Positions 14,416 through 25,767 of a stretch of 64,000 nt of DNA are shown here, piece by piece. The translations under genes and the position numbers were made by a program. The first letter of the stretch is position 1; each line of letters opens with the position of its first letter. The notes beneath the pieces are model-generated. The model saw only the letters and a list, made by a program, of their open reading frames with translations, did no database searches and had not been told where the DNA came from. The stretch comes from Salvator merianae (lineage: Eukaryota > Chordata > Lepidosauria > Squamata > Teiidae): NCBI GenBank assembly GCA_003586115.2, contig QVOM02000073.1:25344175-25408174 (forward strand), given 5' to 3'.

Positions 14416-15449
14416 TTAATTGACAAAATAATAAAATCCCAGAGCTGCTACATTAGAATGTAGAAATCCAAACCAGAGTGTTTTGGCTGTTCAGACTCCA
14501 TTCATATATGAAGCATCATTGCTCTACTGAATTGCTCTTATTGCGAGGAAGTTTTTTCCACTTCTCAACCAGCATTCTGCAAACGTTAGATTTTTATTGT
14601 CATTTAAACACAACAAGTGCCAATTTCTCTATATCGAAGGGGATCAGAGGTCCAGATACCCAGAAAGGATGCGACTGAGGCATGAGGATCATCTAATGTC
14701 TGCTACATGACACCTGTGTACCACAAAGATTCTTATGTGCTGATGGTGTTGTGGATAACACTGAGAGGGGAAGTGAGGTTTAACTGAGTAATTTTCCTAC
14801 ATTACTTGCATCTGATTTCATTTGGCTTTATCACTAGCCTCAGGCAGTGGATGCGAGAGGAACTATGTCTTGTCTTACTACCAGTTAGTCTGAACCTGTG
14901 GGGATATATGCCAGTGTGATTTGGTTGCCTAGATATGTGTGCTGCTGCTGCAGTGGTTACAAGCTGGGGGACATATGACACTGAGATTTGATTCAATTAA
15001 GGGGAAGGGAAAAGTGAATGATCTTCATACACCTATAATCTTCTTTTGGATAAGAGTTCCTCATCCAGATTTTCCTTTGGCCTGCTGCCTGTGCAGGTGT
15101 TAACAGACAGGTTTATCCAAAATAAAATCTCTTTCATCATTACTTAACTGTGGATGAAGAAGAATACCTAACTGATACCAATGAGACCTATGTGGGATTC
15201 TGGGAGGAACTAATCTCTTCCTCTATGCCTGCCTCAACATTCCGTGCAGCATCAGTTGAATGAGAAGAGCCAGAAAAAATGTCTAGGAAAAGTCCTCTGT
15301 CCAGGCTTCCCACTGAAGAGAGTGCCAAATTCAAATACTTGTACTTCGTGCTAGTGGCTTGGGCAGGCAAGACTGTGTTAATGTACTGTCCAACCCACTG
15401 GAACTAAAGGTTCCAAACTGGATAGCTGATTGAAACATCAGCTATCTGG

Positions 15450-15910
15450 CACTGTCCTTGAGCTCCTGGCTGCCATGGGAGCCACTGGAGCCTCACAACA
15501 TGTTATTAGCCTGACATGTGATTCAGGTCACACTCTGGATTTGATTTTCTTAAATAGACGGAATAGTTATCTGAAAGGGTAGTGCCTGGCATCTATATCC
15601 TTTACATGGCCAGATCACTTTATCTGTGCTTCGACAGCACATATACTAAAATTGGAATGATACAGAGAAGGTTAACAAGGCCCCTGCGCACGGATGACAC
15701 GCAAATTCACTTTAGATCTTAGGTAGAATGGTTACTTTGTAAGGGTGCGAGTCTTATCTGCCTACAGAGGTAAATGGAATCCAGAAGGCTTTAGAGGTCC
15801 TTCTGGCTCATAAGGCTAGCAATGCTGCGTGCTGGAAGGCAGAAGAAGCAACACTCAAGCCAAACCTGACAAAACATGTGCTGTTACCTATTCCTGGTAG
15901 TACTCTGTGG
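15450..15910 (+). mobile_element. L2-type LINE fragment, endonuclease region
   Basis: Broken frames read CDSGHTLDLIFLNRR at about 15514-15560 and SFTWPDHFI at about 15599-15624, matching the GHTLDLVF and WSDHF motifs of the C-terminal half of the APE-type endonuclease of L2/CR1 elements. After the U6 insertion the frame resumes weakly (WNPEGF-like at about 15776-15795). Heavily decayed; edges are approximate. Confidence 0.6.
15626..15707 (+). pseudogene. U6 snRNA retropseudogene, 3'-truncated, no poly(A) tail
   Basis: The 82 bp follow U6 snRNA from its first base: GTGC, then a 4-base deletion in the 5' stem, then TTCGACAGCACATATACTAA, then the ACAGAGA-like block as ACAGAGAAGGTTAACAAGG, the CCCCTGCGCA block and GATGACACGCAAATT. 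Homology stops about 20 bases before the U6 3' end, with no oligo-T and no A tail. The copy is flanked by CACTTTATCT (15616-15625) and CACTTTAGATCT (15708-15719), a target-site duplication with small changes. No U6 promoter elements were looked for successfully upstream. It is a dead copy inserted by LINE machinery. Confidence 0.93.
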
Positions 15911-17329
15911 TGGGAAGTGAGATAAAGAAAGTTTTTGCCTCTCATCCTCTCAGTATTGCCAGATATAGTTATTCTGAGTGGTTTAGATAAAGGTATGATA
16001 TCTGTTCTGTACAAGACACTTTTATGATAAAGTCACCTGAACTTGCTTCAACCTGGACTCCACAATTAATGCAATATTCACAATTAATGATATTGAGTAT
16101 CATCTGGTCCAATTTTATAGGGTTAATTTCAGTTTCTGCAATCTCAGCAGGGGGACAAAGTGTTTAGTCAAGAGTGGCAGGACACTTGTGTACTTGGCCC
16201 ATGGGCTTCATGCATGTAAGATGTTATAAATATCTTTTTGAGAGAAGAAATAATTCCCATCTCTATAAACCAAGCTTTAGAAAACTGACCCGGATCCAGA
16301 TTAAATTCATTACAGACTGGCACCTACAGGATTCTGCTCCATCATGATTATGCCAGTAAACATACCATAGTATGAGGAAGATTAGACATAGTAATTCCTT
16401 TGTGATCACATGAAAAAGCAAGGGGAAATAAGAAAAAAGCAGTGTGGGACAAGGGAAATGCTAGAGAATGAGAAGTGACAATTATGAACAGCATTTAAAG
16501 TTGTTTTCATTTTGATGTTTTTCCTGAAGTCCTATGCTGACTATCAATTATGGGAATAAAATATCAGGATGCTGAGAAAGGTAACAAATTTCCCAGTTCA
16601 TGCCACATAAAAAAGTGGTCAAATTTGTTTTCAGTCTGAAAGGCTATTTCCTTGCTATCAGTTAAATAGAATAATCCTTTTTCTTTTCTGCTGAAGATTG
16701 CTTGTTTATCAAAATAAAAAAAGTTAAAAAATAGCCTCACGGAACTAGGATTAGAAAATCCTGTTCAGCAGAATCAGTAAATTATAATATCATAGGATGT
16801 CATCAGGCATCAGAAAGAGTCCGTCTATGTTTTAGACAGTTGGTAGTGTATAAAATTTAAAAGTTAAGTTGCTGTACTTGGCAGAAAATAGTTTATAGAC
16901 CCAGGCCAACTACACATGAGCTACTGCACTCGTTCAAAAAATGTCACCTCACACAAATATGCAGATATTTATTATTTAATCAGCAAAATCCTTTTTTGCA
17001 CAAATCTCACTGTGTTCACTGGGGCTTGTTCTGAAGTAAATGGACACAACAGGGCAGCATGAATGCAAATGCTACTATTTAATGTAGAATATAATTCAGT
17101 CATGTGACTCTCTGATGCTCATTTAAAAGCCTCAGTTTATGTAAACCAGCTTTCATCAATCCTCCAGATGTTTTGGAGTTTACCTTCTTTCAACTACAGG
17201 CAGCATTTTTTTAAATATTTTATCTGCATGAGATCATGCAGTGAAAGACAAACTGCAAGTACAAATAAGGTTCCAGGTACCAGTTTGCTAAATTATGACA
17301 TGAAGAAAGGTAGTATATTAAGGCCATTA

Positions 17330-17451
17330 AATTGGACAGAGATTGGATTATTTTATCATTATCATGTATATTTATATGTTGTAAGCCGCCCCGAGTCTTC
17401 GGAGAGGGGCGGCATATAAATCCAATAAATAATAATAATAATAATAATAAT
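17330..17451 (+). mobile_element. LINE (L2/CR1 type) 3' tail with AAT microsatellite
   Basis: GTAAGCCGCCCCGAGTCTTC starts at 17381 and is followed by a perfect 8 bp stem return: GCCGCCCC at 17385-17392 pairs with GGGGCGGC at 17406-17413. The tail ATATAAATCCAATAAAT runs into an (AAT)n array to 17451. This hairpin-plus-microsatellite end is the usual 3' terminus of a squamate LINE family; only about 120 bp remain, a 5'-truncated copy. Confidence 0.8.
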
Positions 17452-17979
17452 TTAGTCCATTTGAGGCCAAAATGGAGATTGAGGGTTTTTCTGGCCAGTC
17501 CATACTTTTCTGATTTTTCTGCTCCCTGAGATCATGTTTGTTTGTCCACACTGTTTGGATCCAAGCCTCAGTTTGCTGACAGTGTACTTTTTCCCTCTCC
17601 ACTCTCCTCTTGTAATTCGTTACACTTCCTACAATAACATAGAGGGTCCCCCTGCACCATGCAAAGCCCCACAGCCTCCCTTCACAACTGGAAGCAATAG
17701 GGTTGCAGGGCGAGAACATCTAATCACCTTGAATGGAATTGGACCATTGCTCACTTTGCTATGGTGGTAGCAAAGCAAAGAGCAATGGAGGTGCCTTGAG
17801 AGACGATGCTGTACAAGATCAAAATAGCACCAATTTGATCTTTTGCAGCCTTTGTGCTGGTGGGCTGGAGTGGAGAACCATGCCCAGACTGGGTTTTTTT
17901 GTTGTATGAGGAGAGGTGGGAGGAAAGAAGGGGGTGGGCAGGGCATCAGCTTGCTGGTACTGTGCACTGTGTGCAGAAT

Positions 17980-18175
17980 CCTCAGTTCAGAAGGGGGGAT
18001 CCTCACAAGCACCTTTGCCTTTAATAGGCTTGCTTGCCTCTCAACTGTCTGTGAGTACGTGTGTCTGCAGTTCCCTCCACAGCCTCAGTTCAGTTTGAAA
18101 AGGAGGAGGAAAGAGAGGGAGGGAGAGAGGGAGGGGGGATCCTTGCAAGCACCTTTGCTTTTAATAGGTTTTTGT
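17980..18175. repeat. Imperfect tandem duplication, period 140 bp
   Basis: GGGGGGATCCTCACAAGCAC at 17993 recurs at 18133 as GGGGGGATCCTTGCAAGCAC, each followed by CTTTGC and TTTAATAGG; CCTCAGTTCAG precedes both copies (17980, 18084). The second copy carries a GA-rich expansion in between. The duplication is in GABRB2 intron 6. Confidence 0.75.
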
Positions 18176-18530
18176 TTTTCATTAGATTAAGACTGGGATT
18201 TGGGAAGCAAGGAAGAGGCAGGACATGAAACGTGCAAGGGGGCAATACCACCACATGTCTAAAATGCCCACAAGATCATGCACTGGCTGAACAGGGGAGC
18301 TTAAACCCTCCCTCTGCCCACCAGTACCCACCTCCAAAAGTACTCTTTCACATTCACATCCTTAAAATATAATTAGGCTATGGAGAAGCATGGCTTTAGT
18401 GCTGGCATAATGTGAATAAAGAAAAATCCTGAAGGGGATGGGACAGCACAGAGAAAGGTTTAAATGGTTTTTTAAAAAATGTTATCTGTGGGGGCCGAGG
18501 ATGGCCTGGAGGTATCTTATTCACAGCCTA

Positions 18531-18764
<234 letters not shown>

Positions 18765-19439
18765 TCACATCTGTTGCATGAATAACCATCAGTTTAATTG
18801 AATTGCAAATATTTATCCCAGATAAAACCAAGTACAATTTATCAAGCAGGCTGTATACTCTGTTCATTTTAAGCAAGAATACCACAACAAGGGTGATATA
18901 GAATCTCTATAGTAACAGGAATCAGCAGTTGCTGGTAGTTGAGGGTATTCTCTGTCAAGATATTGAAGCTAGTCCCTGGAGATTATTCCAGCCTATCACA
19001 CTTTTGCTTTATTTTCACTTATTTATCTTTAGGTTATGGAATTAACTGTCCTGAATACTGTCTGAAAGTGGAAAAAAATAGATTAAAATCTATTTTCATG
19101 AAATAAATGAAAATATGTTCTTGGCCATTTTTCAGCTCAAATGATGTGCACTGTCATCATTGTGATAATATGGCATATACCTTAAATCCATCAGCAGCTC
19201 ACGCACATGTTAGGGACGAAACAGTGGTTTTCCATTGATCTTTGCTCTTCATAAAGTTCGATCTGAAGTGGAAGGGCATCAGATAGTTTGCTGCAGTTTA
19301 CAGAGACCAAAGGGTGAAGGTGAACCACCACCTAGTCCTTCCCCTGTGGTCAACGTGACTGGTTGCCACTGTATAAATCCATGTGTTGTCTTTCTTTTAG
19401 TCTGAAAAGACCCTAAATTAGTGACTGCCTTTTCTCTTC

Positions 19440-19830
19440 ACTTTTTTTTTTAAATTAATTTTTTATTAAGTATGAAACCTCTTATTACAAAGAGGTATTC
19501 TAAAAACACCAAATGGTACAATTTATCATTTGTTGCTAATTGATGATCTCCTTCTGAACGAATGATTGGTATCTCTAACCCTCCTCTCCTCTTATTTATT
19601 CTTTTAGTGCCCCAATGTCCTTGTCAGCAATCCTTCTTCAAAGTGTACCAATGGTAATTCTTCGTGATATCTGTAGATAGTCAATAAAACGTCAGCAGTT
19701 CTTAACGAAGTCTGATGTAGTTTTATCTCTCAAAAATTTTGTCAATTTGTCCATTTCTGCAAAATCTATCAGCTTTGTAATCCAATCTTCCAACAATGGA
19801 ATTTTTGGCATTTCTTTTTCTCTTTACTTT
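19440..19830 (-). mobile_element. L1 LINE 3' end
   Basis: On the minus strand the frame WITKLIDFAEMDKLTKFLRD is followed by KTTSDFV and a run to an A-rich end (the T-run at 19442-19451 on the plus strand). This matches the helical C-terminus of lizard-type L1 ORF2 and its 3' untranslated part. Confidence 0.72.
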
Positions 19831-20104
19831 TTTATCCCGATACTTCCCTGCATTACTATTCTTCATCATCCAGTAGTCTCTTGCTTCTTTAAAAGCCTGC
19901 ATCTTTCTCTCTTATGGTATCATACGCATAGAATACCTACTCACAACTGCATAGTTTGGACTCTCTTTCAAAACCTTCCTCAAAACTCATCTCTGAAACC
20001 ACAAATGCAGAACATCTCATTTCCATGCCCTACCATAGCTGAGTCTGTGAATAAAGCCTTGTTTGTTTTTATTGATATTTGTGCAAACATTGTACAAATA
20101 TTGA

Positions 20105-20330
20105 ACATACGAACATAAGAGGAGGGCTGCTGGATTGGGCCATGGCCCATCTAGTCCAGAATCCTATCTCACAGTGGTCCACCACTTGCTTCTGGGCATT
20201 TTCAAGGAGCATATGAAAGCAAAACTTTCACCTGCTCTCGACTCCCTGCAGCTGGCCTTTAGAGGCATTCTGACTTTCTCTCCACTTTGGAGGCAGTACC
20301 TAACCATCCATTCTAGTAGTCATTGATACA
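20105..20330 (-). mobile_element. CR1-like LINE 3' end
   Basis: CGAACATAAGAGGAGGGCTG, GGCCCATCTAGTCCAG and GCTTCTGGGCATT are the reverse of the 3' end seen at 36466-36862 (GGACTAGATGGGCC, CCCAGAAGCAATTGG). Strongly diverged in its left-to-right middle. Confidence 0.75.
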
Positions 20331-21474
20331 CCTGATCTCCATGGTATTTAGGTACAATCCACTCTTAAAGCTACAATGGTTCTTGACACACCTGTCTGTC
20401 AGTGGCAATTTACAGAAGCTGTGTAGTTTACAAGCAGTTTAGTGGCATTTCCCTGTATCACCAAACTTGTAATGTGAGGCTGTGTCATGCAAAGTTTCAA
20501 GATAGAACATTCTGTATGAAAATGTCCTAAGTAATTAAAACAACTGCATGTTGCTTCACTATTTAACTTTGCCTCTATTGTACCATCTTTTATTCTGTCC
20601 CAGGAAGAGATTCAGAGTGTAACCCCAGTGAACCTGAATTCTGTCCTTTGCAAAAGGCTACACACGCTGAGGCTACCATGCAAATAACAAACAATTTACA
20701 CCTAAGAAGGCCTGATAATTGGCCCACAAGACAAGAAGATGGATGACTCATTCCCCTTTCTCTCATCTGTTGGACTGGCAATCCAGTATAGATTAAAAGT
20801 TAAAACTTTTAAAAACAAAATGTTACTTTTCTGTCAAATGTAGTTAGAATGAATGTTGAGAACTAATCATGAAAAGTGAGGAAGATTTATGACAGGTCTG
20901 CTGAGTTGCAAATGAAACACTTCCTCTTATTTCTCAGACAACTTGAGACTGTGTTTGCTTTTCAAGCCTATATTTCCTGCTAGGAGTGCCAATAAGACTT
21001 TCCGGGCATAGTACATGTATATGGTTTAGTCCCTCTGACTCACTTACAGAAAAGGGTACACACAGTTACATCAAATATGGACAGCACAATGGTCTAGAGG
21101 CATTTGTGTTATATAAATAATATATAAACTTATACTCAGAATTACTACTACACAGGCCAATGATCCATTTCTTCCATGATCCAAAGTATTTGGAACTTTT
21201 ATCATTTGCATTTGGAGGATTGCAGGTTCAGTTATCAGCACTTTCCTAGAAAGACTGTATCCATGCAAGTCAGGTGACCCTCAGTTTCAAAGACAATTGA
21301 AGTTTCCTTACTTTTTCAACTGGACGACCTGCAACAATCTACTGTACGAGTCCTTTTCCCCCCAATGAATTGCACTCTTTCTGCTATGATCAATATGAAA
21401 CAGCTGCACTATATCTTTCAAGACCCAACCAACTAATAGTAATAATAGTAATAGTAACGGCAGCAGTGGCAGTA

Positions 21475-21498
21475 AGTAGTAGTAGTAGTAGTAGTAGC
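21475..21498. repeat. (AGT)n microsatellite
   Basis: Seven to eight AGT units inside a wider AGT/AGC-rich stretch (21435-21530) that also has (ATC)n at 21517-21529. Confidence 0.92.
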
Positions 21499-21659
21499 AT
21501 CAACAGCAGTAAAAATCATCATCATCATCTAGACAAAGCTTTGGTGCATAATACACCAGACCTAACTGTAGTTAAGAAGAAGGAGGGGGCCTGAATTATC
21601 GATATAGCAATATCTGGTGACAACAGAGTTGAAGACAAAAAACTTGAGAAGATCATAAA

Positions 21660-22150
21660 ATATCAAGATTTGAAGGCAACCAGAATGATCAAGGGGCTGG
21701 AACACCTTCCCTATGAAATCAGGCTGCAACAACTTGGTTTCTTCAGCCTTGAAAGATGGCGTTTAAGAGGGGACATGATTGAAGTATATAAAATCATGCA
21801 TGGTATGGAAAAGGTGGATAGAGAAAAAATCTTTTCACTATCGCACAACTCTAGGAACAGGGCCCACTCTATAAAGTTGATGGGTAGGAGAGTTAGGACC
21901 AACAAGAGGAAGTATTTTTCCATCCAGAGGGTCACCAGTCTATGGTGTTTACTACTGGAAGAAGTGGAGACAGCAATCAGCTTGGACAGCCTTCAGAATG
22001 GACTGGACAGATTCATGGAGGTCAGGTGTGTTGATGGCTACTAGAATAGATGCCTAGGTAGTGCCTCCAGGGTGAAACAGTATGCTGGACTAGATGGGTC
22101 ACTATGTGAAACAGGATGCTGGACCCAGCAGGTCTCCTCCTCTTATGAAA
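21660..22150 (+). mobile_element. CR1/L2-like LINE, reverse transcriptase C-terminus and 3' end
   Basis: The open frame 21670-22044 (124 codons) reads ATRMIKGLEHLPYEIRLQQL, FFSLERWRLRGDMIEVYKIM and later KYFSIQRVTSLWCLLLEEVE, the conserved thumb and tail of CR1-clade reverse transcriptases (RATKMI...SLEKRRLRGD...NxWNxLP). The tail ATGCTGGACTAGATGGG is the 3' end shared with 20105 and 36466, and is locally duplicated at 22073-22125. Most of the element is missing; the frame survives by chance or recent age. Confidence 0.88.
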
Positions 22151-23263
22151 ATTGAAATTGTAAGACTATGGCACAAGGCAGCAGTTATGTTCCCAGCAAT
22201 TATGGGCACAGTGGTTGCTACACCAAAAAACCTTGGTTGGCACTTAAAACATCTGCATATTGACAAAATCAACATTGATCAACTGCAAAATGCCACACTG
22301 CTTGGATATACACACATCTTATACCAATACATTATGTCATCCTAGGTTCTTGGCAAGAACTCAATGCGAAATGAAATCTAACACCAGCTAAAGAATTGGC
22401 AGCTTTGATATCATGCTGTGTACATAATAATAATCTAGATAAATTATTATCTTGCTGCTTCTTCACCAGCAAAATTAATAAATTAGTATTGGGCAACTTT
22501 GAAGGGCTTACAAAACTAAAATACCTTTACTTTTAATACAGGTGATCTTACGATGGATTTTTAAGAGTGATATATTTGGAAAAAATATATTAAAAAAAAC
22601 CCTTCTAAAGTGGAAAAGAACATGAATTACTGGAACAGCTGTTATTCAAGATAAAAATGCTACTATCCAGTTACAAGTTAACGGTCTGGAGTTCTCAATT
22701 ATTAATTCTTCAAATTAACCCAAGAAATTCCTGCAAAATCAATTAGACACTATTTTTATTTTTATTATTATTTGAATCAAGCCAGATGGAGCTTAGGGTG
22801 ACACTTGCAAGCAAGACCTACATGGTTTTCGAATAAACCAGGCAGCGGGAGCCTGCATATTTTGCTTTCTATCCCTTTGCAGATCTTAACTGCTTTGACT
22901 TTATCCTTCCTCACTAACAAATTAGTTAATCCCTATACTCAGTCTAGAAAAAAATTCATACTTTTAACAGTTTCTGCCTCTCTCCTTTTTAAAGCAATTT
23001 TAGTTGACTTAAAAGTATAGCCTCCCTGCATAATGTTTTTTTGGTGAGCTTGGAATAAAGCATTTAAATCATTATTTCTCTCTTTTTTCTTTGTTGCCTG
23101 CAGAATTCACACTTTGCTTTTGCTAGGAAAAGTGGTCATTATTGTGCTCCCCATGGTGTATTAGTGATAATTAGCAACGGTTACTCTTTGATATACTTTG
23201 AGGGTATGCGTTGAAAAAATTGTACTTAATTAATTTTTGCTAAGTTAACTGAAATTGTGTATG

Positions 23264-23291
23264 TTATTTATTTATTTATTTATTTATTTAT
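23264..23291. repeat. (TTTA)n microsatellite
   Basis: Seven TTAT units, possibly a retroelement tail on the minus strand. Confidence 0.9.
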
Positions 23292-23826
23292 ACCAGACCA
23301 TGAACAATATATGATAAGAACAAATGAAATATTCCTAAAAAAAAGTTAGAAGCATTTATGTAATTTACACATTTATTTTCTTCTCATCTGAAATGATCAC
23401 TGGCTGCATATGTAACATTTCTAGGGCATATATCTTGTTTAAACTTTTTATTGCTGTTTAGTTTTAGCATGCCACTTAATTACTTTAGCCTTTTATTGTA
23501 CAAATTAAGACATCAATTTAAGACACCTACATTTACAGGGAAGCTAGTTGCAGTAGCTTAAATTTTTGTAAGAAAACAAATTGTAAATACCATTTTCACT
23601 TCCTCTTATATGCAAATACAATTTCACTTTTCAGTCTTGTGATTATAAGAGTGGGAGTAACTTAACTGCAGAACTGCAGCCCAGAGAGCTGATTGTTGGA
23701 GATTTGATCCCTGACATCTCCCCTGGAAGCAAGTAATGACAAAACCCTTCCAATATCTGAGAAGAAAATTGCATGGATATGTCCAAGGAGTCACTAAGAG
23801 TTAACTATGATTTAACAGTACCAAAC

Positions 23827-23850
23827 AGCAGCAGCAGCAGCAGCAGCAGC
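23827..23850. repeat. (CAG)n microsatellite
   Basis: Eight CAG units in the intron; a 61 codon frame on the minus strand turns it into a cysteine run with no coding meaning. Confidence 0.95.
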
Positions 23851-24359
23851 AAGCACAATATGTGAAATATATGAAAAGAGAAACTCCTTTAGCACTGGAC
23901 ACCTCCTGTAGGACTGGATATGAAATATCATTTAATACATAAGCTTCAGAATTTTTCATCTGTACATAATGCAGTGAATGAATCATTCATTTCTTAAGGA
24001 TTAACTGGGTCATTATATTTAATCCTTCCTTAAACTGGTGGACATGTGCTCTTGACTGTAACATCTCCACTGGATTTGTGTCACATTCTGTTTATTTGCT
24101 AAAGGACTAAATAACCTAGCAAGCAGAGTAAAAAATAAACTCTGTTGCATTTTAAGACCCCAAACCTGGTTTTTCTGTTCTCTTGAATACATTTATATTT
24201 ACTGAGAAGAGTTAGTTGGAGCAATTACTAGGAAGAGAATCAACAACCCATAACTTCCTATCTTTTGTGTGATCCAGCTATAAAAAGGGTATAAACACAG
24301 TAGTACTAATAGATCAAATTAGAGAAAGCTTAGAAATCTAGCTAGTCTTTGATACTTCT

Positions 24360-24947
24360 GGCCTTTCTGCACTTACTGGTAAATCAGAACAGTGCAAGTC
24401 CTAGACCTCTTCTGGGCCTCTTTCTTCTGCACTCTGATGTGGAACAGAGTCCAATCCCCCCTGCTAGACTGGGACAGTGGTAGACCTTTTTAAAAAAGTC
24501 CTATTGCCACCTTACATGTGAGTAAACAGACCCAGGGAAGCAAGCGGAAGGGTGCACAACTGCGTAGGTTGGTTGAGCAAGGGGACCTATTTTGAAGAAC
24601 CCCAAACTGCATTACAGAAATGGGTTCCCCAAGGGCTCCAAAGCTCACACAATGTGAATGCTGGCGTTCTGCTGCCCTTATGTGCCATGACAGGAGCCAG
24701 GAAGCTTCTAGCCGGAAAGGCTGCAAAATTGCACAGTCATAGCCGCACCAAGCAGCTGTCTGTTTGCACCTGGAAGCAGTGCAGCTGCTCCTGGTACAGC
24801 TGTGGAACACGATTTTGGCTCCACAGCTAGTAGTGCTCGGGAGCAGCTGAAGTCTGCTTCCAATTGCCAGCGCCTCCACAAAGTGCAGAGGCACATGACT
24901 AGTGAAAGTTCCTGATGCTCACTAGCTTCAAGTGTAAACAGGTCCTC
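24360..24947. mobile_element. hAT-like non-autonomous element (family C, inverted) with second-type left end
   Basis: The right end, reversed, reads CTGAGGACCTGTTTACACTT then GAAGCTAGTG and follows the 38875 copy. The left end at 24360 is GGCCTTTCTGCACTTACTGG, the family A style. The mismatch of end types suggests a composite or nested pair; internal GTACCAGGAGCAGCTGCA and its partners form stems. The 134 and 92 codon frames across it look spurious. Confidence 0.6.
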
Positions 24948-25767
24948 AGACTCTAACAGAAACGAAAAAAAATTGTAGACTATTTAGTCCTTTAGTCTTA
25001 TTCAGAGGATTCTTATGATTGAAACTGTCAGGAAGCTAAACTTTTAGGAATCATCTGGAGCTTGGGAACAATGATAAAATATCTGTGTACTTGATAGCAT
25101 GAACATCAAATTTGTATGTTCTCATCTGTAAGCTGAATTCCCAAATAATCTAAAAAGTAGATACACTAGAAGGATGTAAGTGGGGAACATCTTGTTTTTT
25201 TGTTTTGCTTTCCTATCTAGATAATATCTGTGATATTTTATAAACCTTATGAATACATTTCTTATATACTTTTTTAACTAATAAATCCTGACAATGAAAC
25301 ACTCATTGTAAGTGAAGAAAATGCAGTTTATTGCAATATTGTTTTTCATTGGGAAAATGTCTTCAAATGTTTTCTTTGTTGCCATTGTAACTGATTATTA
25401 TACCAGTAGAACTACTGAGGCTTATAATTTATCTTCCCATATGCACATCTGGATATAATAATTTATTTTTCTGTACAAAGTAATACACACCATCCATAAG
25501 CCTAAAATAATCTTCATGACCAAGAAGAAAAAGAACTTCAGAAATAGCTACGGTACTGCTCAGAGTATCATCTGAAAGTCTTGCTTTTTAATCATTCTTG
25601 CTGCACCATTTGTTGGTGAAGCACGCTGCTTCACTAATTCAAATGTATATCAAAAAGATAGTCTTAGTTTATGGTTAAGTGCTCTTCACCTGGTTGTGAT
25701 ATTAGACCCACTAGAAAGACCTGACTGGTCAGAAAGCCTCTACTAGAGAAAGATTTACAGTGATTAA

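Noticed and set aside
17534..18190. Cluster of overlapping frames of 60-127 codons on both strands
   Set aside because: They follow GC- and GA-rich duplicated sequence inside GABRB2 intron 6, and none matches a known family.
24490..24894. 134-codon minus-strand frame
   Set aside because: It lies wholly inside a non-autonomous inverted-repeat element, with overlapping frames on the other strand.
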